Positions 39,165-48,462 of a stretch of 64,000 bases of DNA are shown in pieces. The notes below the pieces were generated by a model. That model was given only the letters and a program-made list of their open reading frames with translations. It had not been told where the DNA came from and did not search any database. The stretch is from Microcaldota archaeon (lineage in GTDB: Archaea > Micrarchaeota > Micrarchaeia > Norongarragalinales > Norongarragalinaceae): contig JACPGT010000010.1 of NCBI GenBank assembly GCA_016188965.1, positions 1 through 64,000 on the forward strand, written 5' to 3'. Both the position numbers and the translations under genes were made by a program. Position 1 is the first letter of the stretch. Each line of letters opens with the position of its first letter.

Positions 39165-40520
39165 TCACTCAATGAATTCCGCATGGACGGCCTTTAACGC
39201 TTTGTCCACGTCGCCACGCGCGATGCCCACCGTGATGTTGATTTCCGAAGCGCCTTGCGAGATCATTCGGATGTTGACGCCGGCTTTTGCCAGGCACGAG
39301 AAAAGCTTGCCGGATGTGCCGACATGCCGGCGCATGCCTTCTCCCACCAACCCAAGCACGGCCACGTCCTTCTCGACGGTCGGTGGCGCGATGTGGCCAT
39401 TGACCGATGCCAGGCACGTTTGGAAAAGGGGAAGGTATTTGGCTTCGAAGCACAGCGTCAAGTCGGCTTGCGACGAGGCCATGGCGTCGATGGGCAAATC
39501 ATGCTGGCGTAGCTGTTCGAACAAGGGGTAGGCCGTGCCGGATAGGCTGCCCAAGGCGCCGCCGTTGAGGCTGACGAGGCAGGCGTCCTTCTTGATGGCG
39601 ACGGATTTGGCCACGGCATGGATTTGACGGCCTTCGACGGAAATGACCGTTCCGGGTTTTTCGGGCGTCCGGATATTGCGGATTTCCGCCGGAATGCGTT
39701 TTTCGCGTAGGGGGGCCATGGTCTTGGGGTGCAGGATTTTGGCGCCGAAATAGCCTAATTCTTCGGCTTCGTCGTAGCTCAAGTCGGAAAGCAGGCGGGC
39801 GGACGGCACCACTTTCGGATCGGCGCTCATGAAGCCATCCACGTCCTTCCACACCCAGAGTTTTTCGGCATCCAAGCAATTCGCGACCAAACCGGCGGAG
39901 TAGTCGGATCCTCCGCGCCCCAACGTGGTGACGTGGCCGTCCGCGTTTTGGCCGAAATAGCCGGTGAACACGACGGCTCCGGCCACGGCATCCGGCAGCA
40001 GGTTCTTGCGCAGGTTCTCCCGGCATGCATCCATCATGGGCGCCGCATTGCCGAAGGCGGCGTTGGTCAGCAGGCCGGCCTGGTCCGACATCCAGGCGCG
40101 GCAAAGCATTCCAGAATTCCGGACATGGGCATCCAACACGATGGCGGAAAGCCGCTCGCCGAAGCTGTGGACCAAATCCAGGGTGCGGGGCGTCAGTTCT
40201 TCCAATAGCTGGATGCCGTAAAGAATCTTAGTCAAACGGTTGATTTTCTGCACCAGCGCGGCGGAGGCATCTTTCTGCACGTCGGCCGAAGCGATAGGCT
40301 CAATCAGGGACATGTGGCGTTGAAGCAGTTGCCGTGAGAATTCGTCCACGTGGTTGGCCGAAGAATTCCGGGCCGCGCGGTCCAATTCGTCCGTCACGCC
40401 GTACAAAGCCGATACGACGGCCACTTGCCCGGGCCCGGATTGTGTGAGCCTCTGGGCGGCCCGAAGGTAACCGTCCGCGTCACGCAGGATGCCGCCGCCA
40501 AACTTGTGGATTTGTATCAT
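39165..40520 (-). CDS. lysC: Aspartate kinase
   Basis: IHKFGGGILRDADGYLRAA...FTGYFGQNADGHVTTLGRGGSDYSA...; C-terminal ACT-like repeats. Confidence 0.92.
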   Translation of the reverse strand: MIQIHKFGGGILRDADGYLRAAQRLTQSGPGQVAVVSALYGVTDELDRAARNSSANHVDEFSRQLLQRHMSLIEPIASADVQKDASAALVQKINRLTKILYGIQLLEELTPRTLDLVHSFGERLSAIVLDAHVRNSGMLCRAWMSDQAGLLTNAAFGNAAPMMDACRENLRKNLLPDAVAGAVVFTGYFGQNADGHVTTLGRGGSDYSAGLVANCLDAEKLWVWKDVDGFMSADPKVVPSARLLSDLSYDEAEELGYFGAKILHPKTMAPLREKRIPAEIRNIRTPEKPGTVISVEGRQIHAVAKSVAIKKDACLVSLNGGALGSLSGTAYPLFEQLRQHDLPIDAMASSQADLTLCFEAKYLPLFQTCLASVNGHIAPPTVEKDVAVLGLVGEGMRRHVGTSGKLFSCLAKAGVNIRMISQGASEINITVGIARGDVDKALKAVHAEFIE

Positions 40521-40531
40521 CGTATCGTTGC

Positions 40532-41491
40532 CTACCGTATTCGCTGCAATTCAAGCAGGTCGTTCAAGACCGATGACGCCGTCGGCAAGCCGCCAGCGCC
40601 CCGGCCGGATACCGTGATGGCGTCGGCATTTTTCGTGTGGAAGGACAAGGCGTTCCATGCGTCGCCGATGTTGGCCAACGGATGCGTGTACGGGACTTTC
40701 TGAAGGGAAACGGATACCTGCTGCGCGTCGACCGAAGCAATCAGCTTGTAGCGCTGGCCATCTTTTCGTGCCGTCACCACGTCCTCCAAGGTCACTCCCA
40801 TGATGCCTTCCGGCCGTGTGTCGGCGTATCGGACGTCCTGGTCGAACAAGGCGTTGGCAAGGATCACGGCTTTGGCCATCGCATCCCCGCCTTCCAAGTC
40901 GTTGCGGGCATCGGCTTCCAAGTATCCTTTCTCACGGGCGAACGAGACGGCCGAGTCGAACGACTCGCCTTGTTCCATCAACGTCAGGATGAAGTTGGTC
41001 GAGCCATTGAGAATGCCTTCCACGCGTTGCAACCCGGCGCCGGCCAGACAATGACGCGCCAAGCTGAACACGGGCGTTCCGCCGGCCACCGTGGCCTCGA
41101 AACGCAATTCCGCCTGGTTCTGCTCCGCAAGTTCCTTCATGTTCCGGTACTGGAAAGCCAGCGGGCCTTTGTTAGCGGTCACGACGGATTTGCCGCGCTC
41201 AAAAGCCGTCCGCCAATAGGCTAAGGACGGCTCGGCCGTGGCCAGGTTCGTGGGCGACAAATCGACTAGAACGTCAAAATCGAGGGTTTGGACAGCTTCC
41301 AGCGGATTTTGGATCCGGAATTCAGGCAATGCATCCAGGCGTTTTTGACCCGTCGCGGCGTCTTGGATGGCTTTTAAAGGCACTTCGCTGACCCCGCCTT
41401 TGCTTGAAAAGATCGAGACTTCCGATTGCGGAGGCAGCAGGCTGACCAGCGCGCGGCCGACGGTACCAAAACCCAGGACGAGTAGACGCAT
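40532..41491 (-). CDS. hom: Homoserine dehydrogenase
   Basis: LLVLGFGTVGRALVSLL...VVTANKGPLAFQY...EATVAGGTPVFSL...GILNGSTNFILTLM. Confidence 0.93.
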   Translation of the reverse strand: MRLLVLGFGTVGRALVSLLPPQSEVSIFSSKGGVSEVPLKAIQDAATGQKRLDALPEFRIQNPLEAVQTLDFDVLVDLSPTNLATAEPSLAYWRTAFERGKSVVTANKGPLAFQYRNMKELAEQNQAELRFEATVAGGTPVFSLARHCLAGAGLQRVEGILNGSTNFILTLMEQGESFDSAVSFAREKGYLEADARNDLEGGDAMAKAVILANALFDQDVRYADTRPEGIMGVTLEDVVTARKDGQRYKLIASVDAQQVSVSLQKVPYTHPLANIGDAWNALSFHTKNADAITVSGRGAGGLPTASSVLNDLLELQRIR

Positions 41492-41552
41492 GCAAATCTC
41501 TTTATAGCCCGTGGACTTAACTGGCTTAAAACTATCCGTCGGGTGTTTTTCC

Positions 41553-43409
41553 ATGGTTTTGCGAAAACTTTTCGTCCTGCTTTCTGCCTTCCTTTTGTTG
41601 GGCTGCATCGGCTCGGGGCAAGGCATCGACCCCGTCAACGCCGCCAAGGCCTCCGGCCAGGTCCAGGCGTTCCTCAGCGAACACCCCAACGCCAAGATTG
41701 TCGCCGTCCTACTCGCACCGGAGCAGGTTTCGAACCGCTCCAAAGAGTATCCTGACTGCGGCGGACTGCCTGCGCAATCCATGTACCAAGTCACTTTCGA
41801 TGAGTCCGGAACCAACGCCGTCGCCTTCATCAGCGCAGACAAAGGCCAGGCCGTCTGCGTCGTCGTCAGCGGATCCGGCAAAAGCGCGTCACCTTCGGCC
41901 ACTGCCTCCGCGCCAACCCCCACTGCAGTATCGCCTTCAGCGCAAGCGTCCATCGCGCCCGGAGTGCCTTCCGAAGTGATTTCCGAAACCAAAGCAGAAG
42001 TCTCCGGCGAGCAATTGGTCGAATACCGTAACGAGAAGCAAGGATACCGCGTGCTCAAACCCTCGGCTTGGGACGCGGAAGTCGTCGAAGACTCGTACCT
42101 GCTGGTCAAGGAAAATTCCAACACGGACGCCCTCATCTGGCCCATCAAGCTCTCCGGCGAATACGCCCGCATGAACGGCCTGGACTTGGGCAACTACATC
42201 ATCGGCCTGATCAAGGATAACTATGAAGACTTCAAGGTGGAAAACATCCACGTGGCGAAAGACAAATCCAGCATGGAAGTCATCGCAACCGTGCCGGACC
42301 CCGAAGCGCCGAACGTGATGCTCAAAGTCGTCATGACTACCTTCGTCGGCGCTAACGGAAACGGTTTGCTGGCCGGCTATGAAGCCCCGGTAGGCGCGTT
42401 CGACCAAAAAGAAGCCGTCCTGCGCAAGATCGTGGCGTCGTATGCGCCCATCGTGACGGATGCCACCAAGGCAGCCGTCGGGTCCGCGCCGTCAGGCGGA
42501 AGCGTCTCCGGCGGCACGTCCGTCCAATTGACGCCCTTTGCATCAGGCGACGGCGGGTTTACCTTCAACGCGCCGTCGGGCTGGAAAATCGAGTCCCTGG
42601 GCCAATGCTCAACCAAATCCATGGCAGCGTACGACCCCCAGAACTACATCCGCCGCGTGTTCGCCATCAACACCAACACCATCGCCATGCCCGTACGCGG
42701 CAACACGGCCGAATCGGTTGCAACCGAGGGCCTGCCCGCCTTGACCCGCTACGTCGCGGCCTACGGCTCGGTTTCCAACGTGCAAGTCGTGCCCGGCTCG
42801 CGGCAGCCCTACCCGGCCACGCAGGGATTAGCCGGAATCGTCGACGCAGCAATCTTCGACATCACGTTGACCATCGACGGAAAACCGGCCAAAGGCCAAG
42901 TCGGCACGTACATCTACGATCCGTCCAACGGCGCGCTGGGCGCAGCCTACTTGAGCTTGGCCGGCGCCATCACCGAACCAGAAGCATTTGACGCGCTCAT
43001 CGGCGTGGCCACGCCAACAGACGCTCGCGGCCCGTTGGGCAAATCCGTCGGCAGCTTCCTGATCAGCCAGTCGTACGCCGATGCCTGCAGTGCGTCAAGC
43101 CAGGCCGACATCTCGCGCCGCACCGGCGACATTTCCCGCACCTTGTCGGAAACGTCGGACATCGTGACCGGCGGATACGAGGAACGCAGCCGCGTGAACG
43201 ACCGCATCGCCGAAAAGTGGTCGGACACGACGCTGGGCGTGGACCGCGTGTACAACCCGGACAGCAACGAAGTCTACCAGGTGCCGAACGACTTCTATGC
43301 CAATTACGACATCAACCGGCAGTCGTTCGAACAGCAGAACCTCCAGCAACTCACGCCGGATCAGTGGAATGACTACGCACCGTTGGATGGGCAGTTGAAT
43401 ATCCGGTAG
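41553..43409 (+). CDS. Large predicted lipoprotein with PsbP-like segments
   Basis: MVLRKLFVLLSAFLLLGC lipobox; Pro/Ser/Ala linker; GYRVLKPSAWDAEVVEDSYLLVK and GGFTFNAPSGWKIESLG. Confidence 0.65.
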   Translation: MVLRKLFVLLSAFLLLGCIGSGQGIDPVNAAKASGQVQAFLSEHPNAKIVAVLLAPEQVSNRSKEYPDCGGLPAQSMYQVTFDESGTNAVAFISADKGQAVCVVVSGSGKSASPSATASAPTPTAVSPSAQASIAPGVPSEVISETKAEVSGEQLVEYRNEKQGYRVLKPSAWDAEVVEDSYLLVKENSNTDALIWPIKLSGEYARMNGLDLGNYIIGLIKDNYEDFKVENIHVAKDKSSMEVIATVPDPEAPNVMLKVVMTTFVGANGNGLLAGYEAPVGAFDQKEAVLRKIVASYAPIVTDATKAAVGSAPSGGSVSGGTSVQLTPFASGDGGFTFNAPSGWKIESLGQCSTKSMAAYDPQNYIRRVFAINTNTIAMPVRGNTAESVATEGLPALTRYVAAYGSVSNVQVVPGSRQPYPATQGLAGIVDAAIFDITLTIDGKPAKGQVGTYIYDPSNGALGAAYLSLAGAITEPEAFDALIGVATPTDARGPLGKSVGSFLISQSYADACSASSQADISRRTGDISRTLSETSDIVTGGYEERSRVNDRIAEKWSDTTLGVDRVYNPDSNEVYQVPNDFYANYDINRQSFEQQNLQQLTPDQWNDYAPLDGQLNIR

Positions 43410-43412
43410 GGC

Positions 43413-44243
43413 TTATCTTCCCTTTCGTCCTTTGGCTGGTTGATTTTTTGGACGGGAAAAATCGTCAAAATCAGCCTGTCCGGAATGTATTTGCAGCAGG
43501 CGCTCGTAATCGATAGGATAGTTGAGGTTCCATGTTCGCCAGTGAAGGTATTCTGCTGGGTGTTCATGTTCCGTTGCCTGTTCAAGCACTTGGATTAGGC
43601 CCATTTGCTTGGTTCGGCTAAGCGGAGTATTGATGAAAAAGTCGTACAGGAACTGATGCAATCGGGGTTGCAGCAGAAATGCTTTGACGGAGGGCGAATA
43701 TTGTTCGCCGCCGTCTTGCTGGCGAGCAGCACACACGGGTACGATATGTCCGTTCACTTTTTTCTTTGTAGGTAGTTTTACCGTCTCAGCAAGGAAAACG
43801 GATTTCTTGGTCTGCCGTGATCTTCGTACCAGCGCGGCAATGGCGCCCTCTTGGAAATAATTATCTCCATGGCTGAAAAGGAATGGGTCGTTTCCGATGA
43901 ATCGTTGTACTTCGGGTTTAACAAGATCCCGTCGAAGAAAGTTGCTTCCGCGTTGGTATTCCGTTGCGTCATCCAGGACCATGCAATGATACGTCATTTC
44001 GGGATATTTTCCTCCTTCAATGAACTGGCTGACCTCTTTAGCCTGTTCATGATTCCTCAAGAGGATCATGACTTCCTTGATTCCGGCATCCTTCATCTGC
44101 TGGAGTTGATGGTAAACTACCGGTTTGCCGCCGACTTCAACATGTATTTTCATGATTTTTCCGCGGGTGACCGGCGTCATACGCCCGCCTAGACCCATCG
44201 AACTAATGATGGCTTTTCTCACCGACCCACGCCAAATCGCCAT
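43413..44243 (-). CDS. Sugar-nucleotidyltransferase-like protein with atypical signature loop
   Basis: RKAIISSMGLGGRMTPVTRGKIMKIHVEVGGKPVVYHQLQQMKDAGIKEVMIL...FLFSHGDNYF. Confidence 0.7.
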   Translation of the reverse strand: MAIWRGSVRKAIISSMGLGGRMTPVTRGKIMKIHVEVGGKPVVYHQLQQMKDAGIKEVMILLRNHEQAKEVSQFIEGGKYPEMTYHCMVLDDATEYQRGSNFLRRDLVKPEVQRFIGNDPFLFSHGDNYFQEGAIAALVRRSRQTKKSVFLAETVKLPTKKKVNGHIVPVCAARQQDGGEQYSPSVKAFLLQPRLHQFLYDFFINTPLSRTKQMGLIQVLEQATEHEHPAEYLHWRTWNLNYPIDYERLLQIHSGQADFDDFSRPKNQPAKGRKGR

Positions 44244-44350
44244 GGTTCAATAAAGCCCGTCACCGTATTAATTCTGTTTGGGTGTTTTGGGACGCTGCAA
44301 AACCTTGAAAAACCCGACCCACCCCAAATGATTGCAGACATATCCCTAAT

Positions 44351-44462
44351 GGCGATGGTCGTCTAGCCTGGTTAGGATAGGGGACTGTGGTTTTCCAACG
44401 GCTTAGTGGTCCGTTGGCAAAGCAGACATCCCCTGACGGGGGTTCAAATCCCCCCCTTCGCC
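44351..44462 (+). tRNA. tRNA-His(GTG) with 37-nt intron at position 37/38 (intron 44391-44427)
   Basis: G-1 plus GCGATGG/CCTTCGC acceptor (one T-T mismatch), C73; anticodon stem GGGGA/TCCCC, loop CTGTGG|A; T arm GGGGG-TTCAAAT-CCCCC; intron contains CCAACGG/CCGTTGG hairpin. Confidence 0.85.
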
Positions 44463-44535
44463 CTGACCCGTTTTTCTTTCCCAAAGAAAAACCGGTCGAG
44501 CAAAAAGAAAAGGTTTTAGTTTGCGAATCAAATTT

Positions 44536-44707
44536 GAAGGGGGGTCGAGGCGGGCGGAAGTAGCGATGGTCGATAGACGACCATCGCTTGCAACCGTTCC
44601 GCGCCAAGGACGACGCAAATCCATGAGGGATTTGCGAAGGCCACAATTCCTGTACGGAATTGTGTGCGAACGCTTCCCCTGGGTCGACCGTTCCAACTCC
44701 CCCCTTC
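44536..44707 (+). ncRNA. Candidate structured ncRNA (multi-hairpin, closed by a 9-bp terminal stem)
   Basis: Terminal stem GAAGGGGGG/CCCCCCTTC; inner hairpins AGCGATGGTCG/CGACCATCGCT, CGCAAATCC/GGATTTGCG, CACAATTCC/GGAATTGTG, each with a 5-nt loop; GCGGAA/TTCCGC extends the first arm. Confidence 0.55.
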
Positions 44708-44781
44708 GCCCTGCCTTTTTTTCATGGAAAGAAGCGCTTTTGAGTACGTTTTGGTATTGTTTTACTTGGAGTTGACCGTTT

Positions 44782-45339
44782 ATGACCTTGGAAAAGACCG
44801 TTGACGCGTTGGACAAGAAGTTTTCCGAACAGGAAAAGGCCCAGGATGCGGCCCTCTCCCAGAGCCGTTTGGTCATCCGCGACTGCGCCAAAGCCATCCG
44901 CCACCTACACACGGGCCATGCCGAAGAGGCGCATGTCGTGATAAAGACGCTGGATTCCGATGTCAAGAAGCTACAGAAGGCCGCAGGCGAGGATTTCGCG
45001 CACATCGCGACGTCGGCGTACCAGGAATACGCGGAAATCAAGTGCCTGGTCGCATTGCTGGAAAAGAAAGAACTGCCCACGCCGTCGGACTTGGGAATCG
45101 ACGAGTTGTCGTATTTGGCCGGTTTGGCTGATTGTGTCGGCGAATTGCGGCGGTCGCTGCAACTGGCTTTGAAAGCCGGAAAGAAGAAGGACGCGGAATA
45201 CCTCTTCGAGAAGATGAATTACATTTACGACAATTTGATGGTGCTCAAATACAGTGGCAGCATCGTCGGCCAGTTGAAGCGGAAACAAGATATGATTCGC
45301 AGCCAAGTGGAGTACGCGCGAAGCGAGATGTTGCGCTAA
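44782..45339 (+). CDS. Translin/TRAX family protein
   Basis: DCVGELRRSLQLALKAGKKKDAEYLFEKMNYIYDNLMVLKYSGSIVGQLKRKQDMIRSQVEYARSEML. Confidence 0.85.
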   Translation: MTLEKTVDALDKKFSEQEKAQDAALSQSRLVIRDCAKAIRHLHTGHAEEAHVVIKTLDSDVKKLQKAAGEDFAHIATSAYQEYAEIKCLVALLEKKELPTPSDLGIDELSYLAGLADCVGELRRSLQLALKAGKKKDAEYLFEKMNYIYDNLMVLKYSGSIVGQLKRKQDMIRSQVEYARSEMLR

Positions 45340-45349
45340 ACGGTAGGTA

Positions 45350-45417
45350 TTCCTTTTTCATTTTTGATTTTTTTTTGTTTTCCTTAATTTTTCAACCGTG
45401 CTTTTTCAATTATTTTT
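45350..45417 (+). terminator. T-rich terminator region after the translin gene (convergent with fibrillarin)
   Basis: tattcctttttcatttttgatttttttttgttttcc...ttattttttcttg. Confidence 0.45.
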
Positions 45418-46087
45418 TCTTGACAAAAACCGCAAACATATGGTCCGCCTCGTACGGGTCCAATCGCACTTTTTCGACGAGTTCCAGATGGGCGTGCGGG
45501 TCGGCAAGGATCTTGGCGATGACTTTTTCGTAGATGGAATCCGGGTTGGCCGCCGAGTCGATGGAGCGGGCCTTGATGGCCAACATGGCGTATCCTCCGG
45601 TTTTCAGGCACGCCGTGGCGTTATGGGCCAAAATGTCGTCCTGCTCGCGCGCGGCCACGTCTTCGAACACCACGTCGACTTTCCCCACGTCAGCGGCGTA
45701 TTCCTGCGGTTGGCTCGCGTCGGCCAGGATGGGAAAAATGTTGCCGCGTTTTTCGCAGACGAAAATCAGGTCGCGCAACGCGCGCTTCGATATTTCGACG
45801 CCGAAAATCTCGCCGTCCGGGCCGATGACATCAGATAGGAAGGAACACGTCACGCCTTGCGCCGCGCCCAAGTAGAGGACCTTGGCACCGGTTTTGAACG
45901 GGAACGTCTTGAGGCCTTGGACCATGGCGGCGGATAGCTTGCTGTGTTCCGGAGCCCAGTGGCGGAACTCGCCGTCCGGCAGCCGGAGGATCTTTTCTCC
46001 ATGGACTTTGAATCCGGGCGTGATGCTGCGGGTGTACGGTTGGCCGCGGAGTTTGTAGACGCCTGGGAAAAAGACTTCGCGTTTCAT
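45410..46087 (-). CDS. flpA: Fibrillarin-like rRNA/tRNA 2'-O-methyltransferase
   Basis: EFRHWAPEHSKLSAAMVQGLKTFPFKTGAKVLYLGAAQGVTCSFLSDVIGPDGEIFGVEIS. Confidence 0.95.
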   Translation of the reverse strand: MKREVFFPGVYKLRGQPYTRSITPGFKVHGEKILRLPDGEFRHWAPEHSKLSAAMVQGLKTFPFKTGAKVLYLGAAQGVTCSFLSDVIGPDGEIFGVEISKRALRDLIFVCEKRGNIFPILADASQPQEYAADVGKVDVVFEDVAAREQDDILAHNATACLKTGGYAMLAIKARSIDSAANPDSIYEKVIAKILADPHAHLELVEKVRLDPYEADHMFAVFVKKK

Positions 46088-46113
46088 GGATCTTTTGATG
46101 GCTTTGCGGATTT

Positions 46114-47535
46114 TTAAGGTGATTTTCGGCTCGGGAGTAAAGAGACGGTACCACGGAGGCCGTCAACTCGGATTTTCCGGCCGCTTTGGAGGACCTGGGT
46201 GGCCGAATGTGTGCCTACTACGCAGGGAATGACCAATTCGCGTGCGATGATGGCGGCATGGCATGTCACGCCTCCTTCGTCCGTCACCAAGGCGGCGCAA
46301 CGTCGGATGTAGGGCACGAAGTCCTGGCGGGTCATGGTCGCCACCATCACGTCGCCGGCGCGGATTTTGGGCAAGTCTTGGTTGGTCAGGACGATGCGGA
46401 CGGTTCCGACTGCGGTTCCAGGACTGGCCGAAATTCCACGAAGCAACTTTGCGGCAGCGCCGTGTACTCCTGATTCCGGCAAGCCCGTCGTTAACTGCAG
46501 GCGGGTCGGCGTTTCGAGCATGGAAAAACCGCTCTGGCGGGCTTTGGCGGTTTGCCGCATCCCCGGCCGGGACCCGGAGTCTTTTAAGAGCAGGCTGATT
46601 TCGTTGCAGGTCAGAAGAGAGACGTCGGCGATGGACATTCCGGCACGCCGGGCGATTTCACCGTAGAGGTTGCGCAACGCCAGGTTCATCTTTTGCCGCA
46701 GCGTGTCGCGGTAATCCCGCAGGTACGCCAAGTCGGAAAGCATGCAGATTTGGGCGAGTTCCAGGCCGTTTTTTGGCAAACCGAGTTTGGATATGAGCCG
46801 GGGGAATTTTCGGCGTCTTTGCAAAAAAAGCCGCTGCAACCGGCGTAGTTCATTCTGGGGCTTACGGATGCGGGCCAGTTCTTTTCCAAAGTGCTCGAAG
46901 TCGTACGGTTCGTGGTTGAAGTCGAAGACGGGGATATGCGCGAAGCATCGGGCGTGGTTTTCAAGACGGGTTCGGCGGCGTCGGGCATCCGTTTCCGACG
47001 CGATGCGCAGCAGGCTTTGGCGTTCACGGATGGCGTCGTTGGGTGCCAACGGCGACGAGAATTCTAACAGCAGTTCGTCGGCAAGGTCGGGAATGGCTTT
47101 GCGGAGGGACTCCGCGACGGATTCGGCCAAAGGCTCGTTGATGAGAAAGACGAGCCACATGCGCGTGTAATATTCGTCGGCCATGGCGCTGACGTCGAGA
47201 AATCGTTGATGCAAAGCGGAGTCCGACAAACCGGAAAAATCATCCCGGCAGGCGCATTGGATTCTTCCGCTTTTCTTTTCGAGGAAGCGTTTCGCGTCGC
47301 GGGCGAAGGTCCGCACGAAGGCCTGGTCGGCGAGTTTTTCCCGCATGCCTTTTTCGAACCGGCGCCATTGTGCCGCATCGACGCAGTATTCCGTCTTGCG
47401 ACCGTCAAAATCGATACGGACGTCGTCTATGCCGATGCCGAAGGGTTTGCGCATGCGCCAGAACGCGTGGTTCCACTGCTGGGCGACTTGCACGCCGATG
47501 CGGCGCGTCACGAGCAGGTGCCAGACGTTTGCCAT
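46114..47535 (-). CDS. Protein with C-terminal PEP-utilising enzyme swivelling (phosphohistidine) domain
   Basis: C-terminus ...LRGISASPGTAVGTVRIVLTNQDLPKIRAGDVMVATMTRQDFVPYIRRCAALVTDEGGVTCHAAIIARELVIPCVVGT...VDGLRGTVSLL. Confidence 0.75.
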   Translation of the reverse strand: MANVWHLLVTRRIGVQVAQQWNHAFWRMRKPFGIGIDDVRIDFDGRKTEYCVDAAQWRRFEKGMREKLADQAFVRTFARDAKRFLEKKSGRIQCACRDDFSGLSDSALHQRFLDVSAMADEYYTRMWLVFLINEPLAESVAESLRKAIPDLADELLLEFSSPLAPNDAIRERQSLLRIASETDARRRRTRLENHARCFAHIPVFDFNHEPYDFEHFGKELARIRKPQNELRRLQRLFLQRRRKFPRLISKLGLPKNGLELAQICMLSDLAYLRDYRDTLRQKMNLALRNLYGEIARRAGMSIADVSLLTCNEISLLLKDSGSRPGMRQTAKARQSGFSMLETPTRLQLTTGLPESGVHGAAAKLLRGISASPGTAVGTVRIVLTNQDLPKIRAGDVMVATMTRQDFVPYIRRCAALVTDEGGVTCHAAIIARELVIPCVVGTHSATQVLQSGRKIRVDGLRGTVSLLPSRKSP

Positions 47536-47645
47536 GATTTGTTGCCTAGGGAATCGGCATACAAAAACCGATGCGTCCCTTCGCCGGATCCGCCTGGAAG
47601 CTATTTAAGCCGGCGCATCGTTGTAGGCTTCAGGTTCGAATCATC

Positions 47646-48119
47646 GTGTTGGAATTGTTCGAGACGTTGGGGGAGTTGGGCTTCGTAGTCCAACTGTTGG
47701 TCTTCACCTACAGCCTGTTTTGGCTTTATCTGACATTCCGTGACCTGCCGCTTCTGTTCGGCACGTCCGCGGTCGCCGTGGGCTTTTTGATCTTCATCCA
47801 CGGCGTGTCCGTCACCATCCTGGTGGCAGCGTTCGTCTTTTTGGTCCTGTTCGGCATGCAGATCCAGCAGGTGCTCTGGTTCGGCCTCTTCCCTCTGCTG
47901 GGTTATCACGTCATGGGCGACCGGTTGGGCCGGTCCTACGAGTCGGATCCGCAGGCCATGGAGATGCGCCGATATGACTTGGGCCAGAAACTGGAGCAAG
48001 GCATGGAATTGAGTGCGGAAGAGGCGGATTGGTTGCACAAGCAGCAGGCCCAGTCACAGATGGGAGGCATGGCCTTGCAGCAACAACAGATGATGCAACG
48101 GAATCTGAATATGGGCTGA
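47646..48119 (+). CDS. Membrane protein of unknown function (possible GTG start)
   Basis: Several TM segments then a Gln/Met-rich tail (QQAQSQMGGMALQQQQMMQRNLNMG). Confidence 0.55.
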   Translation: MLELFETLGELGFVVQLLVFTYSLFWLYLTFRDLPLLFGTSAVAVGFLIFIHGVSVTILVAAFVFLVLFGMQIQQVLWFGLFPLLGYHVMGDRLGRSYESDPQAMEMRRYDLGQKLEQGMELSAEEADWLHKQQAQSQMGGMALQQQQMMQRNLNMG

Positions 48120-48144
48120 TGAACGAAACGGCGGTTAATGGGTT

Positions 48145-48462
48145 ATGGGTTTTGAAGACATCGCATTCTGGTTCGACATCGGCAAATGGCTAATCCTGTT
48201 CTTCGTCGGTTGGTGGTGGTACAACTGGGTCCGCGAAAAGCTGGCTTTTTCGCCGTTGTTGACGCTGGTCGTATCCGCGTTGGTCGTCTATTACCTGGTC
48301 ATCGAACATCCCATCATCGGCAGTATGGGCGTCTTTGGCTGGATTCTGCTTACATCAGGTATCCTATTCATGTTGCCGTCGTTCTCGCTGGTCTTCAACA
48401 CGCTGTTTCCACGGCAATTACCTAAATCGGAAACGGATTACACGGGAGGGTACAACCAATGA
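48145..48462 (+). CDS. Small membrane protein
   Basis: 105-aa ORF with three hydrophobic segments; overlaps the next gene by 4 nt. Confidence 0.6.
   Translation: MGFEDIAFWFDIGKWLILFFVGWWWYNWVREKLAFSPLLTLVVSALVVYYLVIEHPIIGSMGVFGWILLTSGILFMLPSFSLVFNTLFPRQLPKSETDYTGGYNQ

Noticed and set aside
41489-42193. N-terminal extension of the hom ORF (553 aa) on the minus strand
   Set aside because: The extension is antisense to the lipoprotein gene; MRLLVLGFGTVGRAL at 41491 is the natural start.
44536-44707. RNase P RNA or SRP RNA identity for the structured region
   Set aside because: I could not find the conserved P4 core or the SRP helix 8 GNAR/AGCAGCC-type signature, and the length is short; left unassigned.
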